Translations under genes and position numbers: made by a program | Shown: one piece after another, positions 15,935-28,190 of the stretch | Position numbering within the stretch: position 1 is the first letter of the stretch | How the letters are laid out: each line of letters starts with the position of its first letter | Source of the DNA: Billgrantia desiderata | GTDB lineage: Bacteria > Pseudomonadota > Gammaproteobacteria > Pseudomonadales > Halomonadaceae | Length of the DNA: 64,000 nt | NCBI GenBank assembly: GCA_011742915.1 | Contig: JAAQTN010000005.1 | Location: 1-64,000 of the forward strand | Direction: 5' to 3' | The notes under the pieces: model-generated | Databases searched by the model: none | What the model was told of the DNA's origin: nothing | The model's input: the letters and a program-made list of their open reading frames with translations, nothing else

Positions 15935-18055
15935 GTGGCACGCAAGACACCTCTCAACCGCTATCGCAACATCGGGATCTGTGCCCACGTCGACGCGGGC
16001 AAGACCACCACTACCGAGCGTGTGCTGTTCTACACCGGTCTGTCTCACAAGCTCGGTGAGGTGCACGATGGTGCGGCGACCACCGACTGGATGGAGCAGG
16101 AGCAGGAGCGCGGTATCACCATTACCTCCGCTGCTGTGACGACCTTCTGGAAGGGCATGAACCAGCAGTTCGACGAGCACCGCATCAACATCATCGACAC
16201 TCCTGGGCACGTCGACTTCACCATCGAAGTCGAGCGCTCCCTGCGCGTGCTCGATGGCGCCGTCGTGGTGCTGTGCGGCAGCTCCGGCGTTCAGCCTCAG
16301 ACCGAGACCGTCTGGCGCCAGGCCAACAAGTACGAAGTGCCGCGCATGGTGTTCGTCAACAAGATGGACCGCACCGGTGCCGACTTCTTCATGGTGGTCA
16401 AGCAGCTCAAGGAGCGCCTGAACGCCAACGCCGTGCCGATCCAGATCAACTGGGGCACCGAGGACGAGTTCAAGGGCGTCATCGATCTCATCGAGATGAA
16501 GGCGATCCTGTGGAACGAAGCCGACCAGGGCATGAGCTACGAGCTCGTCGACATTCCCGCCGAGCTCCAGGAGACGGCCGAGGAGTACCGCGAGCAGATG
16601 GTCGAGGCCGCTGCTGAAGCCTCTGAAGAGCTGATGGACAAGTACCTCGAAGAGGGCGAGCTCTCCACCGAGGAGATCAAGGCCGGTCTGCGTCGTCGCA
16701 CGCTGGACAACGAGATCGTGCTGGTCACCTGCGGCTCCGCGTTCAAGAACAAGGGCGTGCAGGCGGTGCTCGACGCCGTGATCGAGTACATGCCGTCTCC
16801 GGCCGAGGTCAAGGCCATCGAGGGTGAGCTGGACGACAAGGACGGCACCATTGCCACGCGTGAGGCGGACGACAACGCGCCTTTCGCTGCCCTGGCGTTC
16901 AAGATCGCCACCGACCCCTTCGTCGGTACCCTGACCTTCATCCGCGTATATTCCGGCGTGGTCAACTCCGGCGACAGCGTCTACAACTCCGTCAAGGAGC
17001 GTAAGGAGCGCATCGGTCGTCTGGTTCAGATGCACGCCAACTCCCGCGAGGAGATCAAGGAAGTGCGCGCCGGCGACATCGCCGCCTGCATCGGCTTGAA
17101 GGACGTCACCACCGGTGACACCCTGTGCGATCTGGAGAACAAGATCGTTCTCGAGCGGATGGAATTCCCCGAGCCGGTCATCTCGGTTGCCGTGGAGCCG
17201 AAGTCCAAGGCCGACCAGGAGAAGATGGGCGTGGCGCTGGGCAAGCTGGCCCAGGAAGATCCGTCATTCCGCGTCAAGACCGACGAAGAGACCGGTCAGA
17301 CCATCATCTCCGGCATGGGCGAGCTGCACCTCGACATCATCGTCGACCGCATGCGTCGCGAGTTCAAGGTCGAGGCCAACATCGGCAAGCCGCAGGTGGC
17401 TTACCGCGAAACCATTCGCGGCAAGGTCGAGCAGGAAGGCAAGTTCGTGCGTCAGTCCGGCGGTCGTGGCCAGTACGGTCATGTCTGGCTGCGCATCGAG
17501 CCGCTCACCGAGGCGGACAAGGAAGGCGACGAAGAAATGCACTTCAAGTTCGCCTCCGAGATCGTCGGCGGTGTGGTACCCAAGGAGTACGTGGGTGCCG
17601 TCGAGAAAGGGGCCTACGAGCAGCTGCAGAACGGTGTCATCGCGGGTTACCCGATGATTGACGTCAAGGTCACGCTGTACGATGGCTCCTACCATGACGT
17701 GGACTCGAACGAGAACGCGTTCAAGGTCGCCTCTTCCATGGCTGTCAAGGAAGGGGCCCGCAAGGCCAAGGCCGTGCTGCTGGAGCCGGTGATGAAGGTC
17801 GAAGTCGTGACTCCCGAGGATTTCATGGGTGACGTCATGGGCGACCTCAACCGTCGCCGCGGTCTGGTGCAGGGCATGGATGACTCTTCCTCCGGCAAGA
17901 TCATCCGCGCGATGGTGCCTCTGGGCGAGATGTTCGGTTACGCAACCGATCTGCGTTCTCAGACCCAGGGTCGTGCGAGCTACACTATGGAGTTCGCGAA
18001 GTACGAAGAGGCGCCCTCCAGCATCGTTGAAGCCGTCATCAACCAGAAAGGCTAA
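15935..18055 (+). CDS. fusA: Elongation factor G
   Basis: GTPase driving ribosomal translocation and, with RRF, recycling. The 706-residue protein starts at GTG with [14 protein letters not shown]. It contains the P-loop [19 protein letters not shown], switch [17 protein letters not shown], and [10 protein letters not shown]. The [23 protein letters not shown] switch I reads [26 protein letters not shown] precedes the GTG. Its length equals that of E. coli EF-G (704). Confidence 0.98.
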   Translation: MARKTPLNRYRNIGICAHVDAGKTTTTERVLFYTGLSHKLGEVHDGAATTDWMEQEQERGITITSAAVTTFWKGMNQQFDEHRINIIDTPGHVDFTIEVERSLRVLDGAVVVLCGSSGVQPQTETVWRQANKYEVPRMVFVNKMDRTGADFFMVVKQLKERLNANAVPIQINWGTEDEFKGVIDLIEMKAILWNEADQGMSYELVDIPAELQETAEEYREQMVEAAAEASEELMDKYLEEGELSTEEIKAGLRRRTLDNEIVLVTCGSAFKNKGVQAVLDAVIEYMPSPAEVKAIEGELDDKDGTIATREADDNAPFAALAFKIATDPFVGTLTFIRVYSGVVNSGDSVYNSVKERKERIGRLVQMHANSREEIKEVRAGDIAACIGLKDVTTGDTLCDLENKIVLERMEFPEPVISVAVEPKSKADQEKMGVALGKLAQEDPSFRVKTDEETGQTIISGMGELHLDIIVDRMRREFKVEANIGKPQVAYRETIRGKVEQEGKFVRQSGGRGQYGHVWLRIEPLTEADKEGDEEMHFKFASEIVGGVVPKEYVGAVEKGAYEQLQNGVIAGYPMIDVKVTLYDGSYHDVDSNENAFKVASSMAVKEGARKAKAVLLEPVMKVEVVTPEDFMGDVMGDLNRRRGLVQGMDDSSSGKIIRAMVPLGEMFGYATDLRSQTQGRASYTMEFAKYEEAPSSIVEAVINQKG

Positions 18056-18084
18056 CCGCTAGCAAACGTAAAGAGGTTATCGAA

Positions 18085-19278
<1,194 letters not shown>

Positions 19279-19300
19279 GCCCTGGGCTGCTGACTGATCG

Positions 19301-19328
19301 AAGGGGGCTCCGCGAGGAGCCCCCTTTC
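19301..19328 (+). terminator. Terminator of the str operon
   Basis: An 11-bp stem AAGGGGGCTCC/GGAGCCCCCTT with GCGA loop is followed by TCTG. It lies 22 bases after the tuf stop. Confidence 0.88.
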
Positions 19329-19349
19329 TGCGCACCTGATGCGGAGTGT

Positions 19350-19378
19350 TTGACTCTCGCATCAGGCGTGCATATAAT
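19350..19378 (+). promoter_or_regulatory. Sigma-70 promoter of the S10 operon
   Basis: TTGACT at 19350-19355 and a consensus TATAAT at 19373-19378 are 17 bases apart. The start would be about 58 bases before rpsJ, so the mRNA leader is much shorter than the E. coli S10 leader. Confidence 0.9.
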
Positions 19379-19442
19379 GCGCATCCTTTGAATGCGTGGG
19401 TAGGCGGCTCGCGCCGTCGACATCCATTGGAGTTTAGGGCAA

Positions 19443-19754
19443 ATGCAGAACCAGAAGATTCGCATTCGGTTGAAGGCATTCGACCATCGCCTGATCGACC
19501 AGTCCGCCGCGGAGATCGTTGATACCGCCAAGCGTACTGGCGCCCAGGTGCGCGGTCCGATCCCGCTGCCGACCAATCGTGAGCGCTATACCGTGCTGAT
19601 CTCACCGCACGTCAACAAGGACGCGCGTGACCAGTACGAGATCCGCACTCACAAGCGTGTGCTCGATATCGTCGAGCCGACCGAAAAGACCGTCGATGCC
19701 CTGATGAAGCTCGACCTCGCCGCTGGCGTGGACGTTCAGATCAAGCTCGACTAA
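19443..19754 (+). CDS. rpsJ: 30S ribosomal protein S10
   Basis: Ribosomal head protein and NusG/NusB partner (NusE). The 103-residue protein begins [19 protein letters not shown] and has RGPIPLPT and [20 protein letters not shown], as in E. coli. TTGGAG precedes the ATG. It heads the S10 operon, but a 150-base gap separates it from rplC. Confidence 0.98.
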   Translation: MQNQKIRIRLKAFDHRLIDQSAAEIVDTAKRTGAQVRGPIPLPTNRERYTVLISPHVNKDARDQYEIRTHKRVLDIVEPTEKTVDALMKLDLAAGVDVQIKLD

Positions 19755-19904
19755 CCACACTAGACACCCGCGGCCCAGCGCTCTTTCAAGCGAGTGAGAG
19801 CAGCAGCCGCCACGCCGTGATGGCGTCATACAACGTGCTAGTGGAATGCTCTGGAAAGGGCAGCCATAGCGGGTGATAGCCCCGTACACTAAAGGAGACT
19901 GAGA
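19755..19904 (+). promoter_or_regulatory. Structured 150-base spacer rpsJ-rplC (possible L4 control leader)
   Basis: This gap has no gene but several complementary segments: CACTAG near its start with CTAGTG further on, ACGCC/GGCGT, GCTCT/AGAGC and a late CGGG/CCCG stem before the ribosome site AAGGAG of rplC. Other gaps in the operon are 0-40 bases. A ribosomal-protein control element is inferred from size and position. Confidence 0.4.
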
Positions 19905-20543
19905 ATGACTATCGGTTTGGTCGGTAGAAAGGCCGGTATGACCCGTGTCTTTACCGAAGATGGCGCTTCCGTGCCCGTAACCGTGATCGAGGTTGAACCG
20001 AATCGCGTCACCAGCGTGCGGACCGTCGAGTCCGACGGCTATGCGGCGATTCAGGTCACAACCGGCTCCCGCAAGGCCAAACACCTCACCAAGGCGCAGG
20101 CAGGTCAATACGCCAAGGCTGGTATCGAGGCCGGTCGTTCGCTGATGGAGTTCCGCCTCAATGAAGGTGAAGAGGCTCCGGAAGTGGGCGGCGAACTCAC
20201 CGTATCCCTCTTTGAAGCTGGTCAGAAGGTCGACGTGACCGGCACCTCCAAGGGCAAGGGTTTCCAAGGCGCCGTCAAGCGCTGGAACTTCCGTACCCAG
20301 GATGCCACCCACGGTAACTCCCTGTCGCATCGTGCGCCGGGTTCCATCGGCATGTGTCAGACCCCGGGTCGTGTCTTCAAGGGCAAGAAGATGGCCGGTC
20401 AGATGGGCAACGTCCGCTGCACCGTCCAGAGCCTCGAAGTCGTGCGGGTCGATGCCGAGCGCAACCTGCTGCTGATCAAGGGTGCCGTGCCCGGTGCTAC
20501 CGGCAGCGACGTCATCGTTCGCAGCGCCGTCAAAGCTGGCTGA
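19905..20543 (+). CDS. rplC: 50S ribosomal protein L3
   Basis: Early assembly protein near the peptidyl transferase centre. The 212-residue protein starts [16 protein letters not shown]. It has [17 protein letters not shown] and [24 protein letters not shown], both L3 signatures that include the methylatable Gln region. AAGGAG precedes the start. Fourteen bases separate it from rplD. Confidence 0.98.
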   Translation: MTIGLVGRKAGMTRVFTEDGASVPVTVIEVEPNRVTSVRTVESDGYAAIQVTTGSRKAKHLTKAQAGQYAKAGIEAGRSLMEFRLNEGEEAPEVGGELTVSLFEAGQKVDVTGTSKGKGFQGAVKRWNFRTQDATHGNSLSHRAPGSIGMCQTPGRVFKGKKMAGQMGNVRCTVQSLEVVRVDAERNLLLIKGAVPGATGSDVIVRSAVKAG

Positions 20544-20557
20544 AGGGGAGAGATCCG

Positions 20558-21163
20558 ATGAATCTGAATCTTGCTGCAGGCGCAGGTACTGTCGAAGTCG
20601 CCGACGCCACCTTTGGCAAAGAATTCAACGAGGCGCTGGTTCACCAGGTCGTCACCGCCTATCTGGCCGGTGGTCGCCAGGGCACCCGTGCTCAGAAGAC
20701 CCGTTCCGACGTGCGCGGCGGTGGCAAGAAGCCGTGGCGTCAGAAGGGCACCGGCCGCGCACGCGCCGGTACCATCCGTTCGCCGCTATGGCGCAGCGGT
20801 GGTGTGACCTTTGCGGCCCGTCCGCAGGACCATTCGCAGAAGGTCAACCGCAAGATGTATCGCGCCGCGATGCGTTCCATCCTGTCCGAGCTGGTACGCC
20901 AGGAGCGTCTGATCGCCATCGACGAGTTCACCGTCGATGCGCCCAAGACCAAGCAGCTGGTAGCCAAGCTCAACGAGCTGGGTCTGGAGAAGGCGCTGAT
21001 CGTCACTGAGGAAGTCGACGAGAAGCTCTATCTGGCCGCCCGCAACATCCCCAACGTGGATGTGGTGGACGTGGCTGCCGCCGATCCGGTGAGCCTGATC
21101 GCCTTCGACAAGGTGCTGGTCACCGTCTCTGCTCTGCGTAAATTCGAGGAGAAGCTGGCATGA
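20558..21163 (+). CDS. rplD: 50S ribosomal protein L4
   Basis: Lines the exit tunnel; in E. coli it also represses the S10 operon. The 201-residue product begins [14 protein letters not shown] and has the tunnel loop [18 protein letters not shown]. The start at 20558 follows GGGGAGAG; the frame is open farther upstream inside rplC but without L4 similarity. It overlaps rplW by four bases (ATGA). Confidence 0.98.
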   Translation: MNLNLAAGAGTVEVADATFGKEFNEALVHQVVTAYLAGGRQGTRAQKTRSDVRGGGKKPWRQKGTGRARAGTIRSPLWRSGGVTFAARPQDHSQKVNRKMYRAAMRSILSELVRQERLIAIDEFTVDAPKTKQLVAKLNELGLEKALIVTEEVDEKLYLAARNIPNVDVVDVAAADPVSLIAFDKVLVTVSALRKFEEKLA

Positions 21164-21456
21164 ACCAGGAGCGCGTATTCAAGGTTCTGCTTGGTCCGCA
21201 CGTGACCGAGAAGGCCGCTTTCGCCGCCGAGCGCAACCAGTATGTGTTCAAGGTGGCCAGCGACGCGACCAAGCCCGAAATCAAGCAGGCCGTTCAGGTG
21301 CTGTTTGGCAAGAAGGTCGACCGCGTCCAGGTGCTGAACATGAAGGGCAAGACCAAGCGCAGCGCGCACGGTCTGGGCCGCCGTCAGGGTTATCGCAAGG
21401 CTTACGTGACCCTGGCAGCTGGTGAAACGCTCGAAGACTTCACTGGCGCCGAATAA
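21160..21456 (+). CDS. rplW: 50S ribosomal protein L23
   Basis: Sits at the tunnel exit and docks trigger factor and SRP. The 98-residue protein has [10 protein letters not shown] near the N-terminus and [17 protein letters not shown], as in the L23 family. Start and rplD stop overlap, indicating coupled translation. Confidence 0.97.
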   Translation: MNQERVFKVLLGPHVTEKAAFAAERNQYVFKVASDATKPEIKQAVQVLFGKKVDRVQVLNMKGKTKRSAHGLGRRQGYRKAYVTLAAGETLEDFTGAE

Positions 21457-21473
21457 GGGCAGGAGTACGGATC

Positions 21474-22301
21474 ATGGCAATCGTCAAGACTAAACCCACA
21501 TCCGCCGGTCGTCGCCACGTCGTCAAGGTCGTCAGCGAAGACCTGCACAAGGGCAAGCCCTACGCGCCGCTGCTGGAAAAGCAGTCGCGCAGCGGCGGGC
21601 GTAACAACCACGGTCGTATCACCACCCGCCACGTGGGCGGTGGTCACCGTCAGCACTACCGGCTGATCGACTTCAAGCGCACCAAGGACGGCATTCCCGC
21701 CGTCGTCGAGCGCCTCGAGTACGATCCCAATCGCAGCGCCCACATCGCGCTGCTGAAGTACCTGGACGGCGAGCGTCGCTACATCATCGCGCCCAAGGGC
21801 GTGGCGGCCGGCGACAAGCTCGAGTCCGGCGTGAATGCAGCGATCAAGAAGGGTAACACCCTTCCGCTGCGTAACATCCCGCTGGGTTCCACCGTTCACT
21901 GCATTGAGCTCAAGCCCGGCAAGGGCGCCCAGATCGCTCGCAGTGCCGGTACCAGCGCCCAGCTGGTCGCCCGTGAAGGCAGCTATGCCACCCTGCGTCT
22001 GCGCTCCGGCGAGATGCGTAAGGTGCTGGCCGACTGCCGTGCGACCCTGGGTGAAGTGAGCAACTCTGAGCACAGCCTGCGTCAACTTGGCAAGGCCGGT
22101 GCAAAGCGCTGGAGAGGCGTGCGTCCGACCGTTCGCGGTGTCGCGATGAACCCGGTGGACCACCCGCACGGTGGCGGTGAAGGCCGCACCAGCGGTGGTC
22201 GTCATCCGGTTACGCCGTGGGGTGTGCCCACCAAGGGCCACAAGACCCGCAAGAACAAGCGCACTGACGCGCTGATCGTTCGCCGCCGCAAGGCCAAGTA
22301 A
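21474..22301 (+). CDS. rplB: 50S ribosomal protein L2
   Basis: Needed for subunit joining and peptidyl transfer. The 275-residue protein has the conserved C-terminal segment [14 protein letters not shown] with the functionally important His, and an N-terminal OB-like domain with [16 protein letters not shown]. Length matches E. coli (273). Confidence 0.98.
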   Translation: MAIVKTKPTSAGRRHVVKVVSEDLHKGKPYAPLLEKQSRSGGRNNHGRITTRHVGGGHRQHYRLIDFKRTKDGIPAVVERLEYDPNRSAHIALLKYLDGERRYIIAPKGVAAGDKLESGVNAAIKKGNTLPLRNIPLGSTVHCIELKPGKGAQIARSAGTSAQLVAREGSYATLRLRSGEMRKVLADCRATLGEVSNSEHSLRQLGKAGAKRWRGVRPTVRGVAMNPVDHPHGGGEGRTSGGRHPVTPWGVPTKGHKTRKNKRTDALIVRRRKAK

Positions 22302-22323
22302 CAGACACTAAGAGGTAACGGCT

Positions 22324-22599
22324 GTGCCACGTTCACTGAAGAAAGGTCCTTTTATCGACCTTCATCTGCTGAAGAAGGTTGAGGCTGCAGTGGAGAAGAA
22401 CGACCGTAAACCGATCAAGACCTGGTCGCGTCGTTCCATGATCCTGCCGAACATGGTCGGGCTCACCATTGCTGTCCATAACGGTCGCCAACACGTCCCG
22501 GTGCACGTCTCCGAGGAAATGGTTGGCCACAAGCTGGGCGAATTCGCTGCCACCCGCACCTATCGCGGTCATGCGGCGGACAAGAAAGCCAAACGGTAA
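22324..22599 (+). CDS. rpsS: 30S ribosomal protein S19
   Basis: Head protein that binds 16S rRNA with S13. The 91-residue product starts at GTG ([18 protein letters not shown]). It contains [14 protein letters not shown] and ends with [17 protein letters not shown] precedes the start. Confidence 0.98.
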   Translation: MPRSLKKGPFIDLHLLKKVEAAVEKNDRKPIKTWSRRSMILPNMVGLTIAVHNGRQHVPVHVSEEMVGHKLGEFAATRTYRGHAADKKAKR

Positions 22600-22617
22600 G
22601 CCAGAGAGGATTGAGAG

Positions 22618-22950
22618 ATGGAAGTCACAGCTAAGCTGCGTGGCGCTCGTTTATCCGCCCAGAAGGCCCGTTTGGTGGCTGACCAGGTGCGCGGTAAGCC
22701 TGTCGCCGAGGCGCTCGACCTGCTGACCTTCTCACCGAAGAAGGCTGCCAAGCTGGTCAAGAAGGTGCTGCAGTCCGCCATCGCGAATGCGGAAGAAAAC
22801 AACGGCATGGATATCGACGAGCTGCGTGTCTCGACCATCTGCGTCGATGAGGGCATGACGCTCAAGCGCATCAAGCCGCGGGCCAAGGGTCGCGCGGATC
22901 GCATCCTGAAGCGCACGTGCCACATCACCGTCAAGGTAGCCGAGAAGTAG
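22618..22950 (+). CDS. rplV: 50S ribosomal protein L22
   Basis: Exit-tunnel protein with an extended beta-hairpin. The 110-residue protein starts [19 protein letters not shown] and ends with the hairpin region [19 protein letters not shown]. Eighteen bases follow rpsS and eleven precede rpsC. Confidence 0.98.
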   Translation: MEVTAKLRGARLSAQKARLVADQVRGKPVAEALDLLTFSPKKAAKLVKKVLQSAIANAEENNGMDIDELRVSTICVDEGMTLKRIKPRAKGRADRILKRTCHITVKVAEK

Positions 22951-22961
22951 GAGTCGACCAG

Positions 22962-23663
22962 ATGGGTCAGAAAGTCAATCCGACAGGTATTCGGCTGGGT
23001 ATCGTCAAGGATCACACCTCGGTGTGGTACGCCGAGCGCGGTGCTTATGCCGACAAGCTGAACAACGACCTCGAAGTGCGTCGCTTCCTCGAGGAGCGTC
23101 TGAAGAACGCTTCCGTGAGCAAGATCACTATCGAGCGTCCGGCCAACAACGCCCGTATCACCATTCACACTGCCCGTCCGGGCATCGTGATCGGCAAGAA
23201 GGGCGAGGACGTCGACAAGCTGCGTCGCGACGTCACTGCGATGATGGGCGTGCCCGTGCACGTCAACATCGAAGAGGTCCGCAAGCCGGAACTCGACGCC
23301 AAGCTCGTCGCGCAGAACATCGCCGGCCAGCTCGAGCGTCGCGTCATGTTCCGTCGTGCCATGAAGCGTTCCGTGCAGAACGCCATGCGCCTGGGTGCGG
23401 GTGGTATCAAGGTGATGCTGTCAGGTCGCCTGGGTGGTGCCGAGATCGCGCGTACCGAGTGGTACCGCGAAGGTCGCGTGCCGCTTCACACCCTGCGTGC
23501 GGACATCGATTACGCCACCTACGAAGCGAAAACCACCTACGGCATCATCGGTGTCAAGGTTTGGGTCTTCAAGGGTGAAATCCTCGGGGGCATCGAAGAG
23601 GTCCGCGCCAAGGCCAAGCAACAGCCGCAGGCCGCGCCCTCCAAGAAGAAAGGTTCCAGGTAA
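22962..23663 (+). CDS. rpsC: 30S ribosomal protein S3
   Basis: mRNA-entry-channel protein with helicase activity. The 233-residue protein starts [16 protein letters not shown] and has the KH motif [16 protein letters not shown] and the C-terminal domain with [20 protein letters not shown]. The start at 22962 is chosen by similarity and an adjacent TAGGAG; the frame is open upstream into rplV. Confidence 0.98.
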   Translation: MGQKVNPTGIRLGIVKDHTSVWYAERGAYADKLNNDLEVRRFLEERLKNASVSKITIERPANNARITIHTARPGIVIGKKGEDVDKLRRDVTAMMGVPVHVNIEEVRKPELDAKLVAQNIAGQLERRVMFRRAMKRSVQNAMRLGAGGIKVMLSGRLGGAEIARTEWYREGRVPLHTLRADIDYATYEAKTTYGIIGVKVWVFKGEILGGIEEVRAKAKQQPQAAPSKKKGSR

Positions 23664-23678
23664 GGGGAGAGCGAATCG

Positions 23679-24092
23679 ATGTTACAGCCCAAGCGCATGA
23701 AATTCCGCAAGATGATGAAAGGCCGCAACCGTGGCCTGGCGCATCGCGGAAGCAAGATCAGCTTCGGGGAATACGGCCTCAAGGCTACCGGTCGCGGCCG
23801 CATCACTGCGCGCCAGATCGAAGCCGGCCGTCGTGCGATCACCCGTCACGTCAAGCGTGGCGGCAAGATCTGGATCCGCGTCTTCCCTGACAAGCCGATT
23901 TCCAAGAAGCCACTCGAAGTCCGTATGGGTAAGGGTAAGGGCTCCGTCGAGTACTGGGTCGCACAGATCCAGCCGGGCCGGGTCCTGTATGAAATCGAAG
24001 GCGTGTCCGAGGAGCTGGCCCGTGAGGCCTTCACCCTGGCTGCTCAGAAGATGCCCGTGTCCACCACCTTTGTGAAACGGACGGTGATGTGA
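23679..24092 (+). CDS. rplP: 50S ribosomal protein L16
   Basis: Organises the A-site tRNA region of the 50S. The 137-residue protein starts [19 protein letters not shown] and has the [15 protein letters not shown] region, including the Arg that is hydroxylated in E. coli. Its stop overlaps the rpmC start by one base (TGATG). Confidence 0.98.
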   Translation: MLQPKRMKFRKMMKGRNRGLAHRGSKISFGEYGLKATGRGRITARQIEAGRRAITRHVKRGGKIWIRVFPDKPISKKPLEVRMGKGKGSVEYWVAQIQPGRVLYEIEGVSEELAREAFTLAAQKMPVSTTFVKRTVM

Positions 24093-24283
24093 TGAAAGCC
24101 CAGGAAATTCGTGAAAAGTCAGTCGAGCAGCTCAAGGAGCAGCTCTTCGAACTCCTCCGCGAGCAGTTCAACCTGCGCATGCAGAAGGCCACCGGCCAGC
24201 TCAGCCAGACTCATCTGCTCAAGCAGGTTCGTCGGGATATCGCCCGGGTGAAGACTGTGCTCAACGAGAAGGCAGGTGACTGA
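24092..24283 (+). CDS. rpmC: 50S ribosomal protein L29
   Basis: Small helical protein at the tunnel exit. The 63-residue product begins [18 protein letters not shown] and has [15 protein letters not shown], typical of L29. ATG 24092 is preferred to the GTG three bases earlier. Confidence 0.96.
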   Translation: MKAQEIREKSVEQLKEQLFELLREQFNLRMQKATGQLSQTHLLKQVRRDIARVKTVLNEKAGD

Positions 24284-24284
24284 G

Positions 24285-24545
24285 ATGGCCGAAGAAAAGA
24301 AAGCCCGTACGCTCACCGGCAAGGTGGTGAGCGACAAGATGGACAAGTCCATCGTCGTCATGATCGAGCGCCGCGAGCGGCATCCGATCTATGGCAAGTA
24401 CGTCAAGCGCTCCACCAAACTGCACGCCCATGACGAGGCGAACCAGGCCAAGGCCGGCGACACGGTATCCATCCAGGAATGCCGTCCGCTGTCCAAGAAG
24501 AAGGCCTGGACGCTGGTCGAGGTGATCGAGCAGGCCAGGGGCTGA
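24285..24545 (+). CDS. rpsQ: 30S ribosomal protein S17
   Basis: Primary 16S rRNA-binding protein. The 86-residue protein starts [20 protein letters not shown] and contains [14 protein letters not shown]. The ATG at 24285 lies one base after the rpmC stop; an in-frame GTG at 24276 would overlap rpmC and is less likely. Confidence 0.97.
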   Translation: MAEEKKARTLTGKVVSDKMDKSIVVMIERRERHPIYGKYVKRSTKLHAHDEANQAKAGDTVSIQECRPLSKKKAWTLVEVIEQARG

Positions 24546-24584
24546 GCTCGGCGAGAGCAGTCAGATTAGGTTTGGAGAAAACCG

Positions 24585-24956
24585 ATGATTCAGACTCAGA
24601 CAATGCTGGATGTCGCCGACAACAGCGGAGCGCGCCGGGTGCAGTGCATCAAGGTGCTGGGCGGTTCGCACCGCCGCTACGCGCGGGTCGGTGACATCAT
24701 CAAGGTCACGGTGAAGGAAGCCATTCCGCGTGGCAAGGTCAAGAAAGGCCAGGTCCTCAAGGCGGTGGTGGTTCGTACCCGCAGCGGCGTTCGTCGTTCC
24801 GACGGCTCGCTGATCCGCTTCGATGGAAATGCGGCAGTTCTGTTGAACAACACCAACGAACAGCCGATCGGCACCCGTATCTTCGGGCCGGTGACTCGTG
24901 AGCTTCGTACCGAGAAGTTCATGAAGATCATTTCCCTGGCGCCCGAAGTGCTGTAA
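24585..24956 (+). CDS. rplN: 50S ribosomal protein L14
   Basis: Subunit-interface protein and binding site of the silencing factor RsfS. The 123 residues match E. coli in length, with [18 protein letters not shown] at the start and [14 protein letters not shown] near the end. It opens the spc operon block; the 39-base gap before it is longer than its neighbours' gaps. Confidence 0.98.
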   Translation: MIQTQTMLDVADNSGARRVQCIKVLGGSHRRYARVGDIIKVTVKEAIPRGKVKKGQVLKAVVVRTRSGVRRSDGSLIRFDGNAAVLLNNTNEQPIGTRIFGPVTRELRTEKFMKIISLAPEVL

Positions 24957-24970
24957 GGAGCGAAGCGGAC

Positions 24971-25288
24971 ATGCAAAAGATCAAACGTGACGATGAAGTG
25001 ATCGTCATCGCCGGCAAGGACAAGGGCAAGCGCGGCACCGTCAAGCGCGTCCTCAAGGACGAACGCTTCGTCGTGTCCGGTGTGAACATGATCAAGCGTC
25101 ACACCAAGCCCAACCCTATGGCGGGCAATCAGGGCGGTATCGTCGAGCGCGAGGCTCCGATTCACGCGTCCAACGTGGCGATCTTCAACTCGGAGACCGG
25201 TAAGGCGGATCGCGTCGGCTTCCAGGTTAAGGAAGACGGTACCAAGGTACGTATCTACAAGTCGACGCAGACGCAGATCGACGCCTAA
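24971..25288 (+). CDS. rplX: 50S ribosomal protein L24
   Basis: Assembly initiator that binds the 5' end of 23S rRNA. The 105-residue protein has the KOW motif [20 protein letters not shown] at the N-terminus and [18 protein letters not shown]. Confidence 0.98.
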   Translation: MQKIKRDDEVIVIAGKDKGKRGTVKRVLKDERFVVSGVNMIKRHTKPNPMAGNQGGIVEREAPIHASNVAIFNSETGKADRVGFQVKEDGTKVRIYKSTQTQIDA

Positions 25289-25306
25289 CGCGAGTCGGGT
25301 AGCAAA

Positions 25307-25846
25307 ATGGCGAACTTGAAAGAACGTTATCAGAACGAGGTGGTGGCTCAGCTCAAAGAGCAGTTCAGCTACGCCAACGTGATGCAGGTGCCGCGGATCA
25401 CCAAGGTGACCCTCAACATGGGCATCGGTGACGCGACCAGCGACAAGAAGCTGATCGAGAATGCCATCGGCGACCTGGAGAAGCTCTCCGGTCAGAAGCC
25501 GTTGGTGACCAAGGCACGCAAGTCCATCGCGGGCTTCAAGGTGCGCGAAGGTTGGCCGATCGGCATCAAGGTGACCCTGCGCTCCGAGCGCATGTGGGAA
25601 TTCCTCGATCGTCTGGTCAACATCGCGATCCCCCGCGTACGTGACTTCCGTGGTCTCAACCCGAAGTCCTTCGACGGTCGCGGCAACTACTCCATGGGTG
25701 TGCGTGAGCAGATCATCTTCCCGGAGATCGAATATGATAAGATCGACCGGATTCGTGGTCTGGATGTCACCATCACCACTACTGCCAACACCGACGAGGA
25801 AGGTCGTGCGCTGCTGAGCGCGCTGAACTTCCCGTTCAAGAAATAA
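25307..25846 (+). CDS. rplE: 50S ribosomal protein L5
   Basis: Binds 5S rRNA and contacts P-site tRNA. The 179-residue protein has [38 protein letters not shown] and a C-terminal [11 protein letters not shown], all conserved. Length equals E. coli L5. Confidence 0.98.
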   Translation: MANLKERYQNEVVAQLKEQFSYANVMQVPRITKVTLNMGIGDATSDKKLIENAIGDLEKLSGQKPLVTKARKSIAGFKVREGWPIGIKVTLRSERMWEFLDRLVNIAIPRVRDFRGLNPKSFDGRGNYSMGVREQIIFPEIEYDKIDRIRGLDVTITTTANTDEEGRALLSALNFPFKK

Positions 25847-25856
25847 GGGTGGGATC

Positions 25857-26162
25857 ATGGCAAAGAAGAGCATGATTGAACGCGAGCTCAAGCGCACCAA
25901 GCTGGTCGAGAAGTATGCGGCCCGCCGTGCCGAGCTCAAGGCGATCATCCAGAGCGTGAATTCTTCCGACGAAGAGCGCTTCGAGGCGACGCTGAAACTG
26001 CAGCAGTTGCCGCGCGACTCCAGCCCGGTACGTCAGCGTAACCGCTGCCGCATCACTGGTCGCCCGCACGGCTACTACAACAAGTTCGGCCTCGGCCGTA
26101 ACAAGCTGCGTGAAGCCGCCATGCGTGGCGAGGTCCCTGGACTGAAGAAGTCCAGCTGGTAA
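25857..26162 (+). CDS. rpsN: 30S ribosomal protein S14 (zinc-free form)
   Basis: Head protein of the 30S subunit. The 101-residue long form lacks the CXXC zinc motifs of the short form. It has [22 protein letters not shown] and ends GLKKSSW, as in E. coli. Confidence 0.98.
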   Translation: MAKKSMIERELKRTKLVEKYAARRAELKAIIQSVNSSDEERFEATLKLQQLPRDSSPVRQRNRCRITGRPHGYYNKFGLGRNKLREAAMRGEVPGLKKSSW

Positions 26163-26194
26163 GCCGCCACGGAAACATCAGGAGCGCAACGTAA

Positions 26195-26587
26195 ATGAGC
26201 ATGCAAGATACTCTGGCGGATATGTTCACCCGTATCCGCAATGCGCAGATGGCCACCAAGGAGACGGTCACCATGCCGTCCTCCAAGCTCAAGGTCGAGG
26301 TGGCCCGCGTATTGAAGGAAGAGGGCTATATCAACGACTTCGCGGTCGCTGAAGGTACCAAGCCCGAGCTGACCGTGACCCTCAAGTACTTCGAGGGCAA
26401 GCCGGTCATCGAGCACCTGCAGCGGGTGTCCAAGCCGTCCCTGCGCCAGTACAAGGGCAAGAACGCACTGCCCAAGGTGGCGGATGGCATGGGTGTGGCG
26501 ATCGTCACCACCTCCCAGGGCGTGATGACCGACCGTGCCGCTCGTCAGGCGGGCGTCGGTGGCGAAGTCATCTGCACCGTATTCTAG
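26195..26587 (+). CDS. rpsH: 30S ribosomal protein S8
   Basis: Binds 16S rRNA helix 21 and, in E. coli, represses the spc operon at the rplX-rplE junction. The 130-residue protein begins [18 protein letters not shown] and ends with [19 protein letters not shown], the conserved RNA-binding end. Confidence 0.98.
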   Translation: MSMQDTLADMFTRIRNAQMATKETVTMPSSKLKVEVARVLKEEGYINDFAVAEGTKPELTVTLKYFEGKPVIEHLQRVSKPSLRQYKGKNALPKVADGMGVAIVTTSQGVMTDRAARQAGVGGEVICTVF

Positions 26588-26596
26588 GAGTCTGGA

Positions 26597-27127
26597 ATGT
26601 CCCGCGTAGCCAAATATCCGGTTAAAGTGCCCGCCGGCGTCGACGTCAAACTCGACGGCGACCAGCTGACCGCCAAGGGTGGTCAGGGCACGCTGTCGCT
26701 GACCGTTCACCCGGACGTGGTCATCGCTCAGGAAGAGGGTCAGCTGACCTTCAAGCCGAGCGAGAGCGCCAAGTCCTGGGCCATGGTCGGTACCACACGA
26801 GCTCTGGTCCAGAACCTGGTCACCGGCGTCTCCGAGGGCTTTACCAAGACCCTCGAAATCGTTGGCGTCGGCTATCGTGCCCAGGCAAGTGGCCAGACGC
26901 TGAATCTGTCACTGGGCTTCTCTCACCCGGTCGAGTACTCCCTGCCCAAGGGTGTTACGGCGGAAACGCCGAAGAACACCGTCATCGTGCTGAAGAGCGC
27001 GGACAAGCAGATGCTCGGTCAGGTGGCTGCGGAGATCCGCGCCTTCCGTCCGCCCGAGCCCTACAAGGGCAAGGGTGTGCGCTACGCCGACGAGCAGGTG
27101 CGTCGCAAAGAAGCCAAGAAGAAGTAA
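26597..27127 (+). CDS. rplF: 50S ribosomal protein L6
   Basis: Located near the factor-binding site. The 176-residue protein starts [17 protein letters not shown] and has the duplicated L6 fold, with [21 protein letters not shown] and the C-terminal [14 protein letters not shown]. Confidence 0.98.
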   Translation: MSRVAKYPVKVPAGVDVKLDGDQLTAKGGQGTLSLTVHPDVVIAQEEGQLTFKPSESAKSWAMVGTTRALVQNLVTGVSEGFTKTLEIVGVGYRAQASGQTLNLSLGFSHPVEYSLPKGVTAETPKNTVIVLKSADKQMLGQVAAEIRAFRPPEPYKGKGVRYADEQVRRKEAKKK

Positions 27128-27136
27128 GGCAGGGTT

Positions 27137-27487
27137 ATGAACGCGAAGAAAGAATCTCGTCTCCGTCGTGCCCGCCGCGCTCGTGCCAAGATGCGCGAGC
27201 TGGGCGTGTTTCGCCTGTGCGTCAACCGTACCCCGCGTCACATCTATGCGCAGATCATCTCGCCGGATGGTGGCAAGGTGCTGGCCAGCGCTTCCACGCT
27301 GGACAAGGACCTGCGTGCGGGTGCGACCGGTAACGCTGACGCCGCCGCCAAGGTGGGTGCGCTGATTGCCGAACGTGCCAAGCAGGCTGGCATCACCCAG
27401 GTGGCCTTCGATCGTGCCGGTTACAAGTACCACGGCCGCGTCAAGGCCCTGGCCGACGCCGCACGTGAAGGCGGCCTGGAATTCTAA
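27137..27487 (+). CDS. rplR: 50S ribosomal protein L18
   Basis: 5S rRNA-binding protein. The 116-residue product has [20 protein letters not shown] and ends [30 protein letters not shown] (split by conserved GG), the usual L18 end. Confidence 0.97.
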   Translation: MNAKKESRLRRARRARAKMRELGVFRLCVNRTPRHIYAQIISPDGGKVLASASTLDKDLRAGATGNADAAAKVGALIAERAKQAGITQVAFDRAGYKYHGRVKALADAAREGGLEF

Positions 27488-27498
27488 AGGGTTTTACG

Positions 27499-27999
27499 AT
27501 GGCGAAGAACGAACAGAACACCGGCGACCTGCAGGAAAAGCTCGTGCAGGTCAACCGTGTCGCCAAGGTGGTCAAGGGTGGCCGTATTTTCGGCTTCACC
27601 GCGCTGACCGTCGTTGGCGACGGCAATGGTCGTGTCGGCTTCGGTCGTGGCAAGGCGCGTGAAGTGCCGGTCGCGATCCAGAAGGCCATGGACCAGGCGC
27701 GCCGCAACATGGTCAAGGTGAGCCTCAAGGGCCACACCCTGCAGTACCCGGTCAAGGCCCGTCACGGCGCCTCCAAGGTGTACATGCAGCCGGCCTCCGA
27801 AGGTACCGGGATCATCGCCGGCGGCGCCATGCGCTCCGTGCTCGAGCTGGCCGGCGTCCATGACGTCCTGGCCAAGTGCTACGGCTCCACCAATCCGGTC
27901 AACGTGGTGCGCGCGACCGTCAAGGGTCTCGCCTCCATGCAGTCGCCGGAAGACATCGCCGCCAAGCGCGGTCTGTCTGTCGAAGCGATCACGGGGTAA
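27499..27999 (+). CDS. rpsE: 30S ribosomal protein S5
   Basis: mRNA-entry protein affecting fidelity; spectinomycin resistance maps to its N-terminal loop. The 166-residue protein has [19 protein letters not shown] and [17 protein letters not shown], the S5 double-stranded-RNA-binding domain. The loop shows the wild-type VVKGGR sequence. Confidence 0.98.
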   Translation: MAKNEQNTGDLQEKLVQVNRVAKVVKGGRIFGFTALTVVGDGNGRVGFGRGKAREVPVAIQKAMDQARRNMVKVSLKGHTLQYPVKARHGASKVYMQPASEGTGIIAGGAMRSVLELAGVHDVLAKCYGSTNPVNVVRATVKGLASMQSPEDIAAKRGLSVEAITG

Positions 28000-28004
28000 C
28001 TACC

Positions 28005-28187
28005 ATGGCAGCCACACTCAAGGTAACCCAGATCCGTAGCACCATCGGCACCCTGCCCAAGCACAAGGCCACCATGAAGGGCCTGGGCCTGCGCCGCATC
28101 GGTCATACGGTCGAGCTGGAAGACACCCCTGCCGTGCGCGGCATGATCCACAAGGTCAACTACCTTGTGCGGGTAGAGGGAGAGTAA
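28005..28187 (+). CDS. rpmD: 50S ribosomal protein L30
   Basis: Small accessory 50S protein. The 60-residue product has [19 protein letters not shown] and [11 protein letters not shown], typical of L30. The start at 28005 lies five bases after rpsE; the frame runs upstream through rpsE without meaning. Confidence 0.97.
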   Translation: MAATLKVTQIRSTIGTLPKHKATMKGLGLRRIGHTVELEDTPAVRGMIHKVNYLVRVEGE

Positions 28188-28190
28188 TCC

